Assembly (NCBI GenBank): GCA_015229045.1
Contig: JADGCJ010000008.1
Coordinates: 1-64,000, forward strand
Direction of reading: 5' to 3'
DNA from: Magnetococcales bacterium
Lineage (GTDB): Bacteria > Pseudomonadota > Magnetococcia > Magnetococcales > DC0425bin3
DNA length: 64,000 nt
Part shown: piece after piece, positions 60,269 through 64,000 of the stretch
Layout: every line of letters begins with the position of its first letter
Numbering within the stretch: position 1 is the stretch's first letter
Notes under the pieces: model-generated
Told to the model about the DNA's origin: nothing
Database searches by the model: none
What the model saw: the letters and a program-made list of their open reading frames with translations, nothing else
Program-made: the position numbers and the translations under genes

Positions 60269-61060
60269 TCAGGAAACAACCCAACCTGATGGGGTCTTGG
60301 TCAATGTTGCAAAGAGTTGATGGCTGCTGACAGTATAGGAATCGTTGAAACGCAATTTTGTCTGTATATCCGACCACTGCACCGTGTTGTCAATCACACT
60401 GCCACTGGATGGCCAGGCAGGGGGTGCGTCGCCTGAAACGCCCGACCTGGTGCTGATGAAGAATTTTGTCGGAGAAGCCAACGTATTGATCAAGGATCCG
60501 ATTGGATAGGAGTGACCCGGCAACCATGCGGTCGACTGCCAGGTCACGGTGTTGTCGATGGTGGCCCCGCCGTTGGTCACCCACAAGGGTTCGGAAAGAG
60601 TCGTCGAGGTGCCGGCAACGGTACAAACAAATGTCCTGGATGGATCGGCTATGCCCTTGACGACGGTCCCTGCAATATAGGCGTGATCTCGTTGCCAGGT
60701 GACGGGTGCTGTCGTCAAGGGGAGCCGGATGACTCTGGTGAGACCACGGATGTTGCTGGCACTATTGAAATCAAAGGTGAAATAAAGCGTGACTGTCGTC
60801 CCGACCGGCGTGGCGTTGTCCTTGAGGTTGCCGTTGAAGAAAAATTGTCTGCCGACGTAGGGATAGGATACCGTGTTTCCGACATAGGTCTGTGTGGCAT
60901 CCGTTATTTGCAGGGAGGGAGTCGACGCAATGGCCCTGATATCGCCGGACGTTACCGATGCGCTGCACGTACCATCGCCGGAATAGGTGCCGATCAGGAT
61001 GGGTCCGGAAGGTGTTATGGAAACTATTCTACGAAATGGATTACGCAGAGAGATATTCAT
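60269..61060 (-). CDS. Unknown protein with repeated surface-type module
   Basis: 263 residues, Thr/Ser/Val/Gly-rich, no signal peptide or membrane segment. Two tandem modules of about 50 residues are visible: WQRDHAYIAGTVVKG leading to GGATIDNTVTWQ, and WLPGHSYPIGSLINT leading to SGSVIDNTVQWS. This pattern is common in phage tail-fibre and other extracellular binding proteins. It stands alone against its neighbours (minus strand), so it may have been acquired. No family was named. Confidence 0.6.
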   Translation of the reverse strand: MNISLRNPFRRIVSITPSGPILIGTYSGDGTCSASVTSGDIRAIASTPSLQITDATQTYVGNTVSYPYVGRQFFFNGNLKDNATPVGTTVTLYFTFDFNSASNIRGLTRVIRLPLTTAPVTWQRDHAYIAGTVVKGIADPSRTFVCTVAGTSTTLSEPLWVTNGGATIDNTVTWQSTAWLPGHSYPIGSLINTLASPTKFFISTRSGVSGDAPPAWPSSGSVIDNTVQWSDIQTKLRFNDSYTVSSHQLFATLTKTPSGWVVS

Positions 61061-61559
61061 TACGTGTCACTCATGTCAGGCGTGATCGTCTGCCCTTGGC
61101 ATTTCCCGTTGTTTTGGTTGATCGTGGGCAGCACTCGAAAAATGGAAGATGTCACAGTCATGCCGGGCAATATGCCTGACAAAAAAAAGGAATGGAGTGT
61201 GCAAGGGTTCAGAAGTGTACCGTTATCGACGGGCCGTCAAAATCGGATCCTCTCCCGGTGAGAGATCAGGACGTTGATTTTGCGGAAATAATTCTGGGAA
61301 AATAATGCACTTAATATTTGTGGTTTGAATTAATTGACAAAACGCAGATTTTCACTTGCCAAGCGATTGTTCGGGGTCCTACCATTTTCGGCGAGGGACG
61401 GAACCCAATCCAAACTGCACATTTGGCCAAAAGATCAGGGAAGGAGAGTGTGAACGTTGTCCTGCACACTCTCTCCCCCGGGGTATCCTCCGAGTTTGGC
61501 AGTTTGTCCGTCCCAACCGCGTTTTTTGTAGAGGCCTTGAAGAGGAAAGGGAAAATAAC
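61061..61559. other. Long leader upstream of porGAB
   Basis: 499 bp without a recognised gene. TTGACA at 61334-61339 is a possible -35 element without a clear -10. GAGAGTGTG (61444-61452) and CACACTCTC (61465-61473) form a perfect 9-bp stem with a 12-base loop, 85 bp before porG. An in-frame extension of porG through this region exists but has no family-like residues. Confidence 0.4.
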
Positions 61560-62135
61560 GTGTTTCAGATCCGTATTCATGGAAGGGGGGGTCAGGGGGT
61601 TGTCTCCGCTGCCGAGATGCTGTCGGTGGCGGCCTTCCTCGAAGGGCGCCATGCCCAGGCCTTCCCGAGTTTTGGTTCCGAGCGGATGGGAGCGCCCGTG
61701 ATTTCCTACTGTCGCATCGACGACAAGGAGATTCGCCTGCGGGAGCCCATCATGAAACCGGATGCCATCATCATTCAGGATCCCACCCTGCTGCTCTCCG
61801 TGGATGTTTTCTCCGGATGCTCGCCGACCGGGTTCATCCTGATCAATTCCGGCAGGAGTTACGATGAGTTGGGAATCGCCGACTTCGTAACCAAATTCCC
61901 CCCCAACCATATCGGCAAGGTTGACGCCACGGAACTGGCTATCAAGCACGTCGGTCGCCCGGTACCCAACGCCTCTCTCCTGGGCATCTTTGCTGCCGTC
62001 ACTGGTCAGATCAAACTGGACTCGGTCATCGCCGCCGTGCGAGAGAAATTCCCCGGCGCGGTAGGTGAAGCCAACATCGTGGCTGCTCGCGCGGCTTTTG
62101 ACAAGGCCAAGGCGAACATCGGGGGAGGATCGTAA
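61560..62135 (+). CDS. porG: 2-oxoacid:ferredoxin oxidoreductase gamma subunit
   Basis: 191 residues from the GTG at 61560 (VFQIRIHGRGGQGVVSAAEM, the family start). HAQAFPSFGSERMGAPVISY near residue 35 and DPTLLLSVDVFSGCSPTGFI are typical of gamma subunits of pyruvate:ferredoxin oxidoreductase. porA follows 2 bp after. The complex oxidises pyruvate to acetyl-CoA and reduces ferredoxin, or the reverse in CO2 fixation. Confidence 0.93.
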   Translation: MFQIRIHGRGGQGVVSAAEMLSVAAFLEGRHAQAFPSFGSERMGAPVISYCRIDDKEIRLREPIMKPDAIIIQDPTLLLSVDVFSGCSPTGFILINSGRSYDELGIADFVTKFPPNHIGKVDATELAIKHVGRPVPNASLLGIFAAVTGQIKLDSVIAAVREKFPGAVGEANIVAARAAFDKAKANIGGGS

Positions 62136-62137
62136 GC

Positions 62138-63406
62138 ATGCTTAAACAGATTGAAGGTTCCCAGGCCGTTGCCGAGGCCATTGCGCTGTGTCGGCCCCAG
62201 GTGATCTGTGCCTATCCCATCACGCCGCAAACCCACATTGTCGAGGGTCTGGCTGCTCTGGTGAAGACCAAACAGCTGCAAGGGTGCGAATTTGTCAACG
62301 TCGAGTCCGAGTTTGCCGCCCTCAGCGGTGTGATCGGTTCGTCGGCGGCTGGTGTGCGCAGCTATACGGCCACTTCCAGTCAGGGGTTGTTGTTCATGGC
62401 CGAGGCGGTCTATAACGCCTCCGGTCTCGGGTTGCCCATCGTCATGACCATCGGCAACCGCGCCATCGGCGCTCCGATCAACATTTGGAACGACCACTCG
62501 GACAGCATGTCCATGCGCGACTCCGGCTGGATCCAAATCTTTGCCGAAACCAACCAGGAAGCGGTGGATCTGCACATTCTCGCTTTCCGCCTCGCCGAGG
62601 AGCTGAGTTGCCCGGTGATGGTGTGCGTCGACGGGTTCATCCTGACCCACGCCTACGAGCGGGTCGATATCCCCACCCAGGAGCAGGTGGATGCCTTCCT
62701 GCCTCCCTACGAGCCTGTCCAGGTGCTTGACACCAAGGAGCCGGTCTCCATCGGTGCCATGGTGGGGCCGGATGCCTTCGCCGAGGTCCGCTACCTCGCC
62801 CACAACAAACAGATGCGGGCCTTGGATCTCATCCCGGAAATCAGCAACGATTTTGAAAAGCATTTCGGGCGCAAGTCCGGTGGTCTTATCCATCACTATC
62901 GCACCGAAGGGGCGGAGACCGTGGTCGTGGCCCTCGGTTCCGTCAATGGCACCATCAAGGATGTCATCGACGACATGCGCGCCGAGGAGAACACTCCCAT
63001 CGGTTCCATCAGCATCTGTTCCTTCCGGCCTTTCCCCCTGGCTGCCATCCGCGAGTCGCTCAAGGATGTCAAGTGCGTCATCGTGGTGGAGAAGAGCTTC
63101 GATGTCGGTTTGGGTGGTGTTGTCGATCCCAACATTCGCATGGCGCTGCGTGGTTTGCGCAAACCTCTCTTTACAGCCATCGCTGGCCTGGGTGGGCGCC
63201 CCATCACCAAGAATTCTCTGCGTGCCTTTTTCAAAAAAGCGATGCAGGGGGAGTTGGATACGCCACACTTCCTGGATCTTGACTGGGCCGTGGTCAATCG
63301 TGAACTGGAACGTGGTCGCAAAACCCGTCGTTCCGGCCCTATTGCCGAGAATATCCTGCGCGATATCGGTCCGGGGGGACCCCTGGCCGGAGGAGAGTCG
63401 TCATGA
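62138..63406 (+). CDS. porA: 2-oxoacid:ferredoxin oxidoreductase alpha subunit
   Basis: 422 residues. [17 protein letters not shown] near residue 25 binds the thiamine diphosphate-substrate pair, [26 protein letters not shown] near residue 66 and [19 protein letters not shown] near residue 115 follow. The C-terminal domain has [14 protein letters not shown]. It overlaps porB by 4 bp. The pyruvate type is likely, but 2-oxoisovalerate cannot be excluded. Confidence 0.94.
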   Translation: MLKQIEGSQAVAEAIALCRPQVICAYPITPQTHIVEGLAALVKTKQLQGCEFVNVESEFAALSGVIGSSAAGVRSYTATSSQGLLFMAEAVYNASGLGLPIVMTIGNRAIGAPINIWNDHSDSMSMRDSGWIQIFAETNQEAVDLHILAFRLAEELSCPVMVCVDGFILTHAYERVDIPTQEQVDAFLPPYEPVQVLDTKEPVSIGAMVGPDAFAEVRYLAHNKQMRALDLIPEISNDFEKHFGRKSGGLIHHYRTEGAETVVVALGSVNGTIKDVIDDMRAEENTPIGSISICSFRPFPLAAIRESLKDVKCVIVVEKSFDVGLGGVVDPNIRMALRGLRKPLFTAIAGLGGRPITKNSLRAFFKKAMQGELDTPHFLDLDWAVVNRELERGRKTRRSGPIAENILRDIGPGGPLAGGESS

Positions 63407-64000
63407 CCGATGCGTCGTCTGATCAACCTGTCAAGTTTTACCAAAAGGGTACCTACACGGTCAGCAACCGCCTGGTGGATGCCCGTAACCGTCTGGTGCA
63501 GTCCAGCATGGACCGCAACAACTCCCTGACCTGTGGTCATCGCGCCTGTCAGGGATGTGGGGAGGCTCTCGGCGCCCGTTATGCCGTCGATGCCGCCATG
63601 CGTGCCAGTAACAACCAACTGATCGCCGTCAATGCCACGGGATGTCTGGAGGTGTTCACCACGCCCTATCCGGAAACCTCTTGGCAGATTCCCTGGGTCC
63701 ACTCCCTGTTTGGCAATGCCCCTGCCGTGGCCTCCGGAGTTGCTGCTGCCCTGCGTGTCAAGGGCGACAAGCGCATCCGCGTTCTCGCCCAGGGCGGCGA
63801 TGGCGGCACCACGGATATCGGTTTTGGTTGCCTCTCGGGCATGTTCGAACGCAACGACGATGTTCTTTACATCTGCTACGATAACCAGGGCTACATGAAC
63901 ACGGGTGTGCAGCGTTCCAGTGCCACCCCGCCCGCTGCCCGCACCGCGACCACCCCGGCAGTCGGTGATGAGCCGGGTAACGTCTTTGGCACCGGCAAGG
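63403..64000 (+). CDS. porB: 2-oxoacid:ferredoxin oxidoreductase beta subunit (cut by window end)
   Basis: The first 199 codons are open to the end of the window. [20 protein letters not shown] near residue 44 has the cluster cysteines of the beta subunit, followed by [17 protein letters not shown] and the thiamine diphosphate motif [16 protein letters not shown] near residue 131 with [15 protein letters not shown]. Typical length is about 310 residues, so about a third is missing. No delta (ferredoxin) subunit gene is in the window. Confidence 0.93.
   Translation, partial: MTDASSDQPVKFYQKGTYTVSNRLVDARNRLVQSSMDRNNSLTCGHRACQGCGEALGARYAVDAAMRASNNQLIAVNATGCLEVFTTPYPETSWQIPWVHSLFGNAPAVASGVAAALRVKGDKRIRVLAQGGDGGTTDIGFGCLSGMFERNDDVLYICYDNQGYMNTGVQRSSATPPAARTATTPAVGDEPGNVFGTGK

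Overview
The window is chromosomal DNA of a moderately GC-rich Gram-negative proteobacterium. It codes for a cbb3 oxidase, a pyruvate:ferredoxin-type oxidoreductase, PilZ proteins, a heptosyltransferase-like enzyme and periplasmic molybdate uptake. The combination of low-oxygen respiration with ferredoxin-linked carbon metabolism would suit a microaerophile, possibly of the magnetotactic-coccus lineage, but no gene here fixes the taxonomy.

Layout. 0-5 kb: leuC-leuD-leuB and asd (leucine and aspartate-family synthesis). 5-11 kb: heat-shock block hrcA-grpE-dnaK-dnaJ followed by dapB. 11-17.4 kb: an acidic unknown protein, a CBS protein, an isocitrate-lyase-family enzyme, two PilZ proteins, mtnA and prmA. 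17.5-38.6 kb: an island that starts at tRNA-Phe with a truncated tyrosine integrase and an IS630-family transposase remnant, then a very large CRISPR array (111 repeats by manual count, 37 nt each, 18466-26838) and a type III-A cas operon, all on the minus strand: NE0113-like gene, cas10, csm2, csm3, csm4, csm5, cas6, csx16, csx1 (TM1812 family), cas1, cas2. 39-41.5 kb: modABC. 41.6-50 kb: cbb3 oxidase genes, with ccoG-fixH-ccoQ divergent from ccoNOP, and ccoI-ccoS convergent to ccoNOP. 50-56.3 kb: a rubrerythrin-like protein, a von Willebrand-like lipoprotein and a 1072-residue exported protein of unknown role. 56.4-60.1 kb: methyltransferase, glycosyltransferase 9 and selO. 60.2-64 kb: a repeat-containing unknown protein and porG-porA-porB (porB runs off the end).

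The most interesting part is the CRISPR locus. The repeat, read on the minus strand, ends in ATTGAGAC, so crRNAs are made from the minus strand and the leader lies between cas2 and the array. Many spacers are variants of one another or overlap, so that they tile the same target regions. Several read on the plus strand as homologous starts or pieces of the same proteins, some with a Shine-Dalgarno plus ATG, which makes the predicted crRNAs antisense to phage mRNAs, as a type III RNA-guided complex needs. The operon carries an NE0113-like protein that lacks the family's usual basic pair, a CARF-HEPN RNase, Csx16, and a Csm5 with a long charged coiled tail. The cas1-cas2 and csx16-csx1 junctions each contain a duplicated gene 3' end next to hairpins.
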